This document shows, in pieces, positions 50,062 through 60,704 of a stretch of DNA of 64,000 nt. Source of the stretch: Onchocerca volvulus (Eukaryota; Nematoda; Chromadorea; Rhabditida; Onchocercidae); the NCBI GenBank assembly GCA_000499405.2, contig HG738140.1, forward strand, positions 15,389,099 to 15,453,098, in the 5' to 3' direction. Made by a program: the position numbers and the translations under genes. Each line of letters begins with the position of its first letter. Position 1 is the first letter of the stretch. Below the pieces are notes generated by a model that did not search any database, was not told the DNA's origin, and saw nothing but the letters and a program-made list of their open reading frames with translations.

Positions 50062-52200
50062 ATCAAAAATCCTGGATGAAAAACAAGTGAAATCATGAGG
50101 AAAAAAAAAGAAAAAACGAAATACTAAGGTAACGAAGCGAGTTATGCGCAAAACTTTTGTAAGATTAATGATAATAGTCTTTAATTTTCTAAAAATTTTA
50201 ATTAAAGTGAAAAACCAAATCAATGATTATTGCGATGATCATTGACATAAAAGAATATGGTTTTCATTTCGATGAATATAAGAACGAAAAATATCGAGCA
50301 TTTATTAAGCGGCCAAGAAATGCATTAAATAACAAATGGAATAATTAGATAATAAAAGGGAAAAAACTGCAGGTTTATATATATATAAATAGAAAAAGAA
50401 CTGAAATCTTTCTCAATCACGCAATGAAGACGGTACAAAGTAAGTTTTTCTAAAAACCGAACAAAAAAAAAAAAAAATTGTGATATATGACGCAGAAATG
50501 AATATCAAAAAAATAAAAATTTTCATGACAAAAAAAAAAAAAGAATTGAACATGGAATAATGAATAAATAACGAAATAAAGTATTGGTCAGACCGAACTA
50601 CAGTACCATAATTGTTTTATCTTTGATTGTTAATTAAAGATACCATCGTCGACATTAATATTAAATTTATGATTATTGACCGCAAAATGATGTTGGTTAA
50701 ATGTATATTAATATTTACATCTCTTTTAATGCCTCTGATATTCAGTTAGAAATCTGCATTGATCAAATATTCAAATTAAGATCAGAATTACAAGGAAAAT
50801 ATATACTACTAGAATGATATTATTACATTGGATTCTGTACACTGCTATTATCGAAGTTTGTTTTAGAATGTTCTTTTTGAATTGCTATTTTATTTTCAGA
50901 TTTTAAAAGATCTAATGTAGCTGTTGCAGATGCAATGAGCACAATCAAGAAATATTTGATTTGAAATACGATAAAATGGATGTTAAGGATGACTAACTAT
51001 TTCAGTGTTATAATTCATAAAGAGTAAAGAGAAAAACGACTTTTGGTACACCGGCATTGTATTCCTTTTAAATTTTGTTCAACAATTATAGTTAGATACC
51101 GACGTCTTTTGGAAACTGTAAACCGTATGTGCATAAGAAATTTTTGAAATAACTTGCTAATTGAAATCGTTGATAACCGTAGTTCATCTTGTTCCTATAA
51201 TTCTGGTCAAAGCAGTTATAACAAAAGTTATAAAGCAATGTTCGAAATGTCAAAAAGATCGACTTGAAACATTCTCTTGAATGTGATATCCCATAAAAGA
51301 TTTAATTGGTAAGATGAAGCGAATGGATTTCTCGTAAACTGATAATATCAACATGCGAAATGCAAATCATACACGGAACAATGTCATTCATTTAACATTT
51401 TCTTATCAAAAATTTCGCAGCAAAAAGTTTGGTCGTCCACAATGTTATGTAAAAAGATGATAATGGAAAGAAAATATTTGCCTGCTAGGCATCTAGAAAA
51501 TATTGCTTCCGAGATGCTAAGACTTAACTAATTCAGCTGGAGAAGAAAAACTTCAAACTTAAAAACCCAAACCAATTAAAATTGGAGCAGACCAATACGC
51601 AATAAATGTCTGTAATATTTTAGTTCACCATGAAAACAGAAATCTCTGCGTTAAAAGTATGACTTGAAATTTCTTTAATTTCATTTGATATTTATTAAAA
51701 TTTGATTCAATATGTTTACGTAACAAGTTATTCAGAAAGCATCTTCGATATGAATCAAAAATTTAAATAAATTAATTTTCATGATATTCAGTCATTCAGA
51801 AAATTTTTTGCATGTTTGTCAAGCATATCATTTTTCTGGCTGCGCAGTCTTCCTTCGAAAAGTAATCTTTTTTTTTTCATCATTAATTCTTCGAAGATAA
51901 ATTCGTTAATTCTGTTATCTATTGTTTAATAGATAAAAAAAAACAATGTTTAAGTTCAACTCTTACATTGACAATTCAAAATCTTTATTTCCATTTGCAG
52001 ATTTTCATCTTTTTCTTCCGTTCAAAATTCTTCAAATATCTCTCGAAAGTTATGATTGTTTAGTAGGATTGATATCATCAACTAAATGTACTAAATGTAA
52101 AGAAAAATATTGTAAAACAGTAGTAATTAGGGATTGTATTCAGCATTATTATTATTAATAATCATTAATTGAATAAATCAATGTAATTTATAGATTTTTT
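50062..52200. other. Intergenic region, AT-rich
   Basis: About 2.1 kb upstream of GPANK1. It has A-runs (50461-50475, 50530-50542) and no frame with recognisable motifs. An open frame at 51946-52158 is low-complexity and not supported as a gene. Confidence 0.45.
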
Positions 52201-52529
52201 TAGATTTTTTAAAACGAAAATGGTGAAAAGAGGTGAAGATATTTGAGGACACAACTTTCAACTGCTATAATTGAGGACATATCTTTAATCTGAATCCTAC
52301 GCTACACACATTTTTATATTGCTTGATATTACTTGGCGATCACAATGGAAATATGATATTTATCAAAAATATTAAAAAAAAGAAGTAATGGGTTTGTTGT
52401 TTATGTTGTTTTTATTATTTATTCGTCTAGTTTTTGGAATTTGGAAATTGTTTCAGTCCGTCCAATTTCTGCTGTTTTCAGTCTATTTATGTTTTGGAAT
52501 TAGATTGTTTGATAAATTAAACGTTTTAG

Positions 52530-53416
52530 GTTGATGAAGTGCCGCCAGCGGAATATGTGAAAGATATCTTACTCGGCATATGTGATGAAGATCCGAAACA
52601 GAGCGCTATATTTTATTGTACTGTTTGCGAAAGTAATATGTTTGGTGAATGTTCAAAACGAACGCATACGGTATGAATCTTTCGAAATATTGCCGTGTGT
52701 CCGTGAGCGAAAAACCTTTCTCGAACGATATTTCCTTATCATTCAGTCGTATGCGATCGAATTCGTATGTCAGATGTTTTCCGTTCTTCCTATAATTAAT
52801 TGCAAAAAAAGAAAAATATATATTTCTATCTTAACAGTAACCGACTTAAAGTATACGCAAGTTGTATTTAAAAAAATGTGCATAAGTTAATTATTAAAAA
52901 TCTTAAACTTTTGCTAAATATTGAATATATTAGCATTATGTAAGATAAATAGATCAAACATATTAGTCATATTTTTCATAAACAGAAAGAAAGAATAAAT
53001 TGTCAAATATTATTTATTTAAAGTAAATTATTAGTATGAGTTGTTTAAATCCAATATTATTATTTGATGTTGCATAATTATCAGATGAAACTTCTGCATA
53101 AAATAGTGTGACATCTTATAAATAAAACATATATTTCATGTGTATGTATACATACATGTTTACAAATGGTTTGAAACAGTTGGAAGTGTTTAACGATACT
53201 TTTTATAAGAACTGTTTTGAATTTTAGGAAGTGGAATGTCTAGAAAATAATCACTTAATGTGTTTGCTACGCTGTGATTACGGACGTCATCAGAATCATC
53301 GATATTCGTTTCTGGAAATGGAAGGGTTAGATTAAGAGAACGGGTTCATGAAGTCTTTCAGATTTCCGAAGTTTTATCATTGATTCATTGATCCCAATGG
53401 GTGGAATATCCATGTG
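52530..53416 (+). pseudogene. Partial duplicate of TRIM23-type B-box exons
   Basis: Bases 52530-52775 copy exon 3, and 53228-53416 copy exon 4, of the TRIM23-type gene at 35338-46514, in the opposite orientation. The intron between them is also recognisably copied, so this is a DNA-level duplication and not a processed copy. Encoded pieces such as KDILLGICDEDPKQSAIFYC and EVECLENN match well. A Pro codon is lost, a short deletion after KRTHT shifts the frame, and exon 4 has an in-frame stop after EGLD. It is non-functional. The copy probably extends some way upstream of 52530. Confidence 0.9.
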
Positions 53417-53997
53417 ACGCATTAAATTTTCTCTTTTTTTTTGTAGTTTGAATGTTGTCATCTATGTTATAAGTATCTGCAGGTGAACGTTATTTTTAAA
53501 TTCTATCTGAATAACTCGATCGACTTTTAAAATGGTTACAAACAATTTAAAGGAAATTGGAATAAGAGCAAATTTAAAGTATTAGATAATAACATGCAAA
53601 ATTAAGTATTTGATAATTTAAATTCTGCAGAATAGATTTATATCTTAGTCGTTCTTGATCATTTTTCTACCGGAGAGTAATTTTAAAAATAGCATTCATT
53701 CTAAAATCAATACGAGCATTTAGGAAGTAATTGAAAATGTTCAATTTTTGTTTATTACAGGTTAGGGAGTAACGGTTCTTCAAAATAATTTAAACAGTGT
53801 AACTATCTTAACTACTTCCGATTCAAACAATCTCCTAGAACCGACGTGAAAAGCTACATAACAGTTTTAGTTAAATTGTGGAATGACCGTAACAGTCATC
53901 GCCTAGAAAAAACTAAACGAAACTAGACTAAATATTCTCAATAATTTCTGATTCTTTAATATTAATTTTTAGCGTCAAATTCGCAAGATTCTTACTA
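53417..53997. other. Gap between duplicated gene pieces
   Basis: About 0.6 kb of AT-rich DNA after the TRIM23-type pseudogene. The first part may continue that duplication. From about 53900 it begins to match 60080-60120, the downstream flank of the second receptor copy. Confidence 0.4.
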
Positions 53998-54466
53998 TCA
54001 ACTATTGTAGATTCTTTTGATCGAAATTGTGGTAACATGCTGCATTGTACATGTTGGTGTCAGCTTTGTAACATTCTTTAAGCACGGAAATTTCTTGAAT
54101 TGTCTTTTAAATTCGTTTCGATATTCTGTACTGCAATAAAATTTTTTACAGTAAAAACTGTAGATCAATATTGCTATCGCTAATAGTTCAGGAATCATTT
54201 TATTTCTAATGCAGTATTTCGACGTTAAATATTCCTTTTTAATATTTTACAATTTAGTTAATTTTCACCTTCTCCGCATGAAATGCTTATATTGAAAAAT
54301 ATTCCTGCATAGCATTCTACATAAAACGCCATCATTTCGGAAAATTCGAAGAATACTGTCGACAGATAGATCACCATTGACGTTAGATGTCCATTCAAAA
54401 AATGGTGCCGAATGATAGATCATTTTCGATGTTTTATAACCCAATAAATGCAACGATTATCTTTAA

Positions 54467-55071
54467 TGTCGCCGATCTTCTTAATCGTGACAATAATAAT
54501 TCTTGTTTTATCGTTCTTGTTTTATCGTGTTGTTATCGAATGTATAGCGGTATCTCAAACTTGGGTAATTAAACTTTCATTACAGAAATTTAGATAACAC
54601 GATAACATACGAAAATCACAAATCAATTATATCAACATAACAATTTAATGACGATTCGTTAATATAAGAAAAGAGGATAAAGATATCATTAAGAAGAAAC
54701 CAAAAACCCAGACGGTGGAACCAACCGTCTCATTAAGAAGAAACCAAAAACCCAGACGGTGGAACCAACCGTCTCCCTGTTAGCTTCCTTTGAAAAATGA
54801 TGCACAGAGGCATCTTTGTAACATGATAATCTTTTCTTTGTTAGCGCTTGAGATAGCGCTTTTATGGTATAATTTACAACAGAATGGAACAAAGGTTAAG
54901 ACGTTTAACACAATCATATGGCAAGCTTAAGCAACTCAACAAAGCCATAAACTAAGCCATTTAATTTGAAACAAAGAGATAAAGTTCTTGCAACCATCAA
55001 CGGTTACAATTTGCTCCATTTAAAACAAAGAAATCACTTTTGTATGATCGTTCTCGCTTCTTTCAGCGACA
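54467..55071 (-). mobile_element. Solo LTR, BEL/Pao-type, 605 bp, with 5-bp target duplication
   Basis: It begins TGTCGCCGATC and ends TCAGCGACA (TG...CA ends) and is flanked by TTTAA on both sides (54462-54466 and 55072-55076). The homologous site in the other receptor copy (about 60670) has a single TTTAA and no insert, so it is an empty site. The reverse strand shares its 3' part (AATTACCCAAGTTTGAG ... GATCGGCGACA) with the LTR ending at 63741, which shows family and orientation. It contains a 44-bp tandem duplication (54687-54774). Confidence 0.9.
54687..54774. repeat. Two perfect 44-bp tandem copies inside the solo LTR
   Basis: Units 54687-54730 and 54731-54774 are identical. Each contains GACGGTGGAACCAACCGTC, a small hairpin. 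The position corresponds to the putative promoter region of the related LTR at 63385-63741. Confidence 0.9.
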
Positions 55072-55100
55072 TTTAATGTTTTGCAACAATTCGATGTCTT

Positions 55101-55559
55101 AAATTGCTGAAATTAGAAATGGCATAACACTATGGCAACTATTTCACTTATTTATGATTAATTAAATTTTCATAAAGTTTTCAGCAGAATAATTCTAACA
55201 TAGAAGTGTCAATAATCCAGTTGAATAATGAAACTTTTGCGGATAAAATTAAGTTATAAATTGAAGGATAAATCATCGAGTTCTAGTTAGCTGCTGATTT
55301 CCGGAGCAATACCGTAGTTTTAATATTTAATCACAGAACAAAATTCACTTATTTGTAAATTTTTAGGAAAATAAGTAATATTTGATCGTAATAAATTTAT
55401 AACTTTTATAATAAAATTAATTCTCTCATTCCTGAAGCAGCGTTATAATATTTTTTTTTCTAACAAATGCATAATTTATGTAATTGATCTGCTGATTTCT
55501 GCAAGAATTTCATAATATTTGATCATAAAAAAATTATAACTTCTCCATATATGATCTAT
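55101..55559. other. Continuation of receptor duplication flank
   Basis: About 0.45 kb with patchy similarity to 60740-60880 (for example AAATTGAAGGA), upstream of the receptor membrane exon in each copy. No coding frame is supported. Confidence 0.4.
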
Positions 55560-55881
55560 AGCAATAAAAATGCAAATGCTACCTATTACTTCTCAATGAT
55601 CTCCGCAAGTTCTGCACCGATTCTTTTCAAATTTTGATACGATCTTGCATTCGAATAGATGCGTGCTCTTGTATAAACGTACTCAATTTTTGCACGTGTC
55701 ACGTCTGTGACGACTGAAAGTAAATGAGGAGGTAGAGTTTATTGACCCCGCCTTCCTTTTTATCCTCATTCTCCTTCTTTCTCCCATCTCTCTAATAACA
55801 ATTAATAATTAATAATAATAAGTAATAATAATAATCCTCTTCCCTTTTTTCTTTCTCATTCTCCTTCTATTGCCCACTTCT

Positions 55882-55883
55882 CT

Positions 55884-55923
<40 letters not shown>
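55882..55923. repeat. CT microsatellite
   Basis: A nearly pure (CT)n run directly abuts the wsp-like fragment. The matching purine block in the sister repeat (45162-45178) is much shorter. Confidence 0.95.
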
Positions 55924-55925
<2 letters not shown>

Positions 55926-56222
55926 TGCTTTCAGTTATAAAACGGGCGATAGCAGGGTTGACATTGAAGGTCTTTACTCACAGCTAAGTAGGGATACGTT
56001 TGAAACAGCTCCTACTCCAACAATTGCAAATAATTTAAATGCACTTTCAGGATTAGTTAACGTATATCATGATGTAGTAATTGAAGATATGCCTATTATT
56101 CCATATGTTGACATTGATGTTGGCGCAGCATATCTCAGCAATCCTCTAACAATAAAAGTTACAGGTGATAAGGAATATGGATTTGGTTTGCTTGTCAAGC
56201 AAAAGATGATGTCAGTATGATG
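55924..56222 (+). pseudogene. wsp: Wolbachia surface protein (wsp) fragment, nuclear copy
   Basis: About 98 codons are open and read as the middle of the Wolbachia outer-membrane beta-barrel protein WSP: AFSYKTGDSRVDIEGLYSQL, ETAPTPTIANN, LSGLVNVYHDVVIEDMPI and VGAAYLSNPL match the WSP pattern I know. A complete WSP is about 230 residues; the signal peptide, first strands and C-terminal third are absent. Near 56205 a one-base loss shifts the frame just where WSP would continue with its VSYDV segment, so it is dead. It has no promoter or start of its own, and the upstream Met codon lies in microsatellite. It sits inside a nuclear repeat, so it is a lateral transfer relic and not symbiont DNA. 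Confidence 0.88.
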
Positions 56223-56584
56223 TGGATTTATCCAAGAAAAGAAGGAAAAAAAATGATAAAAAGAATTAAAATGCTTTCTTGTATGGCATATAAATATAAA
56301 AATTTTTGTATTTGTAACGAATCTGAAAAAAAATTTTAAACATCTGTTAAAATTTGAATTTGAAATTCTTTTTCTTTAATAAAAATTAGCTTAATTTGTT
56401 TGAAAAAAGGCATCAATTTACTCTGAAGAAATTTTATTCCATTAATTTTAAATATTTCTTAGGATCAGTCTTTTTGCTCAGTTAATCTTCTTTAACTTAA
56501 TTCCGACTTAACTTAATTTGATGTAAATTTACTGTTAAAATATTAACTCATAACAATTTAACTTTCCAATTTAACTTGGATCAA

Positions 56585-57690
56585 AGTTCGGCAAACGTAT
56601 TGGATACCCCATGGAAAAATATACGTAAAAGCCATTCTTAGAAAACTCTGTAAAGGATGTACAGGTGGAATATCATACCAATCGAACAGTTAGAGTTTCC
56701 ACCTTAACCACCAGAAAGAATGACAGTAAGTAGACCCTTCGAGACAATCGAGGTAGATCTTTTTGGTCCTATATGGGGAAGAATGGGACAGCATCAAAGC
56801 GCTGGGTGGCTTTATTTACGTGTCCAGTCACAAGAGCCATTCATATGGAAGTGATGAAAAACATGTCTGCTGAGGCTTTCATGCAAACCTTCAGAAGATT
56901 TGTTTGCCGAAGGAGACGTCCAGATTTTATGTCGTCCGATAATGCCAAGAACTTTGTTCTAGCTTCCAAATTAATACAAGAGAACAGCAATCAAGATGAA
57001 AAGCCACTAAAATGGCAATTCATTACTCCAGAAGCTCCTTGGCAAGGAAGTGTTTACGAAAGGATGGTTGGAGTAGTTAAGAGAACTTTACAGAGAGCAG
57101 TAAAGAAGAACCTTTTAGAGGAAGGCGAATTCACCACGCTAATAAACGAGATTGAATTTTTGGTCAATGAAAGACTATTAGTAGATTATGAGAGGGATGG
57201 AGAGCAAGTATTATGTCCAGGGGATTTTTTATGGCCTGACTATAATATGCGAAGAATTCATTGGAATATGAGAACAATTTGCATGAGAATGACGAACCGA
57301 ACATATCTATTCAGCAAAATTTAATCAACCGCTATCAGAATATCCGAAGAAAGTTGCAACGTTTGTGGAAAATATGGCAAGAGGAGTATTTGGAAGAATT
57401 TAGAAAAAAAAACACGAAAATCGCATAAAAGTCCTCAAATTCATATACACTGAAAGCCAATTAATGGCGAAGTAATATTATTAAAAGGTGAAGTCCGAGA
57501 AATTCCTGGAAAATGGGTCGAGTAGAACAGCTGATGAAGAGAAAAGACGGAATTTGCCGATCTGCTGTTGTAAGAATGTCGAATGGTATGCGATTGACTC
57601 GTGCAATGGGACATATACACCTTTTAGAGATCTGCTGCCCTGAAAGCCTACACTCTAAATCCTTCTCGCCTCCCGAATGTCGTTGAAATC
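56585..57690 (+). pseudogene. BEL/Pao retrotransposon integrase region
   Basis: Best open part is 56773-57324. The upstream piece (YVKAILRKLCKGC at about 56625) is the zinc-binding start, and ETIEVDLFGPI (about 56738) carries the first catalytic Asp. A frameshift then leads into ASKRWVALFTCPVTRAIHME, FMSSDNAKNF (second Asp) and GSVYERMVGVVKR (catalytic Glu), so the DDE triad is visible but split between frames. Downstream pieces (LVNERLLVDY, then GRVEQLMKRKDGICRSAVVR near 57515) match the C-terminal domain typical of Pao pol. Several frameshifts and stops make it inactive. No reverse transcriptase was found next to it. Confidence 0.88.
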
Positions 57691-57779
57691 GGAAGAAATG
57701 AGTGATTCATTAAATTTGACATTGCATATTTGCTGTAGTTGATTATGAAATCATTTTTTTTCTATTAAGTTAATAAGCT

Positions 57780-58120
57780 TTAAAAAAAAGCTCCCTTTCA
57801 TCATGCGCTAACAAAGGCGCATGCTCCTGAGACAACGAAGGATCTTTCTTGTAGCTCGAAAGTGATATCAGGATCCTCCACCAACGAAGAAGAAGAGGGT
57901 CCTGAGTACAAAAACCATTTCAAAGAATGGACAGCCATAAGCTCGGTCGGATAGCCCAACTCGTGGTACATCTATTTTTCTTTATTGTGTAATCCTATCG
58001 GCCCTTTTTTCGTATCATAATTTCTTCATGAAAGTTGTTCTTTCGATATTATCGAAATTGTACTGTTGATATAATTGTTATTGATATAGTTGTTACGTCC
58101 GTTGATTAACAGATTAATCA
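57780..58120 (+). mobile_element. Probable 3' LTR remnant of the BEL/Pao element
   Basis: It follows the integrase region and shares elements with the LTR at 63385-63741: a GCGC stem (ATGCGCTAACAAAGGCGCAT), then GGATCCTCC, GAAGAAGAGGGTCCTGA and CAAAGAATGG. The boundaries are approximate and no target duplication was identified. Confidence 0.6.
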
Positions 58121-58989
58121 TAAGAAAGATTCGGTATCCAAATTTGAGTTTGAGGCTCGTTTCCAAGTGAATGAAACAACAAAATTTGAAGTAATTGTGA
58201 GGACCGAAGAATAGAATTCAACTTACAATTTTGTCACAATCAGAAAGAAAAGCGACAGTATTAAAAAATAGACTATCCCAGATTTTTTTGATTGTCACAG
58301 ATTTCAGATAAATTAGCTCAATCTTTTAAAATACTTGGAATGACTGATTTTACTGCTTAGAAGCGATAGCGAGGCAGCCGAAAGAGCAGCGCATTCATTA
58401 TCGAAATATCATGCACAAATCGCGGATAACTTTCCTTTAGACAGCCAATATTTCGCTCGTAGTCAGATTAATTGTGAGCAATGCTTCTATAATAGTTCTG
58501 CTTATTTATATTTGCTTATTGCAAATTTATGTTTTCTATAAACAGGTCTGATAAACGAAATTTTTTTGAAAAATATGGCACTGTCTGATTTGATAAATCC
58601 AATAAATTCCAGTTATAGACTAGTATTAATTGGTATTCATATCGTATAATAATTGACCAGTATATATTGCTAGCCATATCCTAGAATCAAAAAAAAATCT
58701 TAATTCACTCCATTTTTCCTTTCCCTTCTAATCTATTCGAATTTTTCGCTTTAGATGAATTAAGTTTTTTCCTACTTCCATATGGTCATCGGTTGACGGT
58801 ATTGATTTCTTTTCCTTTTTTCTTCACTTTGAAAAAATTGTATTTAAGAGAGTTAACATTTTGGGAAATTGTGCTAAAGCTTATTTTATGGAAAAAGACA
58901 AGGATTGCTGATTTGGCATTTTGAACAAATATAAATTACGCTGAATTTGATGGCAATTCTAGTAACATATCACGATATTATTCATACCA
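58121..58989. other. Unassigned AT-rich stretch
   Basis: About 0.87 kb between the LTR remnant and the GPANK1 exon duplicate. No motif-bearing frame. It may contain further retroelement remains. Confidence 0.4.
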
Positions 58990-59350
58990 GACATTTGAAT
59001 AAGATAAGAAACTTATAATTATTTGGACAAAAATAACGATATAAAAATCAGCTGGATTCTTTTTAATTTGAAATGATATTACTTTGATTTCATAATGTAT
59101 ACATTTCAAAACTAAGTCAGCGGCTGTTCCATCTGATTCGCTTCGATATTATACGCATATATTAGTAGAAATTTATAATGCATTTCAGAAAAGATTTAAC
59201 AGAACACAAAATTCTGGCAAAGTATGATTTTCTCGAATGAAAAAATTTAAAATATTATAAAAAAAAAAAAATTTTATCGTCGTATTTGCATTAAAAAAAA
59301 AAAATTGTACTGTTGAAACACCGATAAATGGCTAAATAATTGTCACGATA
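58990..59350 (-). pseudogene. Duplicate of a GPANK1 ankyrin exon and its introns
   Basis: This aligns in the same orientation with about 48480-48840, covering exon 3 of the GPANK1-like gene and both flanking introns. The exon words TCAGCGGCTGTTCCATCTGAT and ACATTTCAAAACTAAGTCAG correspond to TCAGCGGCTGTCTCACCGGAT and ACATTTCAATGCAAAATCAG. Stops and missing bases show it is dead. Confidence 0.8.
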
Positions 59351-60201
59351 AGATTCTTTTCTTGCTACAATTGGCATACGTTTATATTAACGAGGTGCTA
59401 CATATCAAATGGCTGGGCGGATAATTTCTGTTAATGATGGCTTCACAAGCTGACAATAGATGGATAACACGTAGCAGTCTACTAGTTGGCAATATAATTT
59501 ACTTTCATGCAAACGACATAATCTTTTGGATATATCTAAATTGCAAGCTATTTCATTTTTCACTTTCTGCAGTAATTACATCAAATTAATAATTATCGTA
59601 AAATCAATAAATTCGTCAAGATTTATGCGATTTCGATTCTCTCCCTTGAGCAGCTTATTATAAACGATCACATTATATAACCGTTGAAGGTATCATCGTA
59701 AACGTAATTGAAGATTCCCTCATTTCAATACTTCATCATAACCGGTTTACCGTGTTTAAGCATCAAACGATGCAAAATAATTGTTGAGTAAAATAAATTT
59801 TGATAAAATTGCTTAGGATTTTTGAAATGGTTTGTAAATAACTTTACTAAATTCTATCAATTCTCACTTGCGTCTATTCAAAATATTTCTAGTAATCATT
59901 CCTATTTATCATAAAGAAAAAACATAATTATGATTTGGTGGCCATGTATGGCAGCATAATAATAATCTTTTGATTAATCATAAGATGCATGTAGCAATGT
60001 GTTATTTACATTTATGATTTCGCTTTACTTTCTTGTTTTTGTCTTTATAAAGTATTCAGACTTCCTTCGGTATCAGTTCTCATTAAAAAACTGAACGAAA
60101 CTAGATTAAAATATTATCAGCCAATCTCTGATTCTTTATTATCAATTTCTATTAACATCAAATTCGCAAAATTCTTGCTATCAATTATTAGAGACTTCTT
60201 T
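59351..60201. other. Unassigned AT-rich stretch
   Basis: About 0.85 kb. The last 140 bases match the downstream flank of receptor copy 1 (about 53900-53990). Nothing else recognised. Confidence 0.4.
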
Positions 60202-60704
60202 TTATTGCTGAATGGTGGTCACATGCTGTATCATGGTCACTTGCTGTCTTGTGGGCACATACTGCATTGTACATATTGGTGTCAGCCTTGCGGCATTTTT
60301 GAAGCACGGAAGCTTCTTGAACTGTCTTTTCAATTCGTTTCGATATTCCGTACTGCAATAGTATTTTTTTATTGTAAAAACTGTAGATTAAGCCAATCGA
60401 TATTACTATCACTAGTCGTTAAGATAATCATCATATTTCCAATGCAATATTTAGACATTAAAATAATTCTTTCTAATGATTCACAATTTAGTTAATTTTC
60501 ACCTTCTCCAATAATAAAATAAGCAATTGCATGAAATGCTTATATTCAAAAATATTCCCGCGTAGCAGCCTACATAAAACGACATTATTTCGGAAAATTC
60601 GAAGAATACTGTCGACAAATAGATCACTATTGATGTTAGATGTCCAAATCCAATAAATGCCACAATTATCTTTAATGTTTGCAACAATTCGAAATTTTTT
60701 GTTG
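60202..60704 (-). CDS. 7TM chemoreceptor-type GPCR, last two exons, copy 2
   Basis: Exons 60704-60503 and 60352-60202 join in phase (TGG AGA AG|T) and encode about 117 residues. They contain a helix like TM6 ([20 protein letters not shown]), a TM7-like segment ([18 protein letters not shown]) and the motif [15 protein letters not shown]. YxWRSxEYR just after TM7 is the hallmark I know from nematode serpentine receptors of the Srsx/FMRFamide-receptor-like type. The tail is basic then Gln/Thr-rich. Both exons are open, but no upstream exons for TM1-TM5 were found within reach on the minus strand (up to 64 kb), so this is either a 3' fragment or a gene with distant exons. Confidence 0.65.

Larger units (their letters stand above)
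53998..55100 (-). pseudogene. 7TM receptor 3' end, copy 1, broken by solo LTR
   Basis: This is a paralogue of the receptor exons at 60202-60704. The last exon, 54130-53998, is open ([14 protein letters not shown]...). The preceding membrane exon runs from about 55094 to 54282 but is disrupted: a 605-bp LTR (54467-55071) sits inside it, about 50 bases of foreign sequence lie just below that, and 19 bases that would encode the end of helix 7 are missing, shifting the frame. [19 protein letters not shown] is still readable. Homology to the other copy continues above the LTR (55077 onward). Confidence 0.85.
55560..56560 (-). mobile_element. Helitron-type repeat copy carrying a wsp fragment
   Basis: Reversed copy of the repeat at 44840-45480: the right end (ATCTCCGCAAGTTCTGCACCGA, GTGTCACG, then CTTCTTTCTCCC) at 55560-55870, and the unit interior (GTGGATTTATCCAAGAA through GGATCAGTCTTTTTGCTCA) at 56222-56560. 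Between them are a CT microsatellite and about 300 bases of wsp-like sequence that are absent from the copy near 45150. Confidence 0.75.

Noticed and set aside
55870..55923. Start codon and signal-like Leu/Ser stretch before the wsp fragment
   Set aside because: This is CT microsatellite translated as Ser-Leu repeats, not a real leader; it does not make the wsp fragment a gene.
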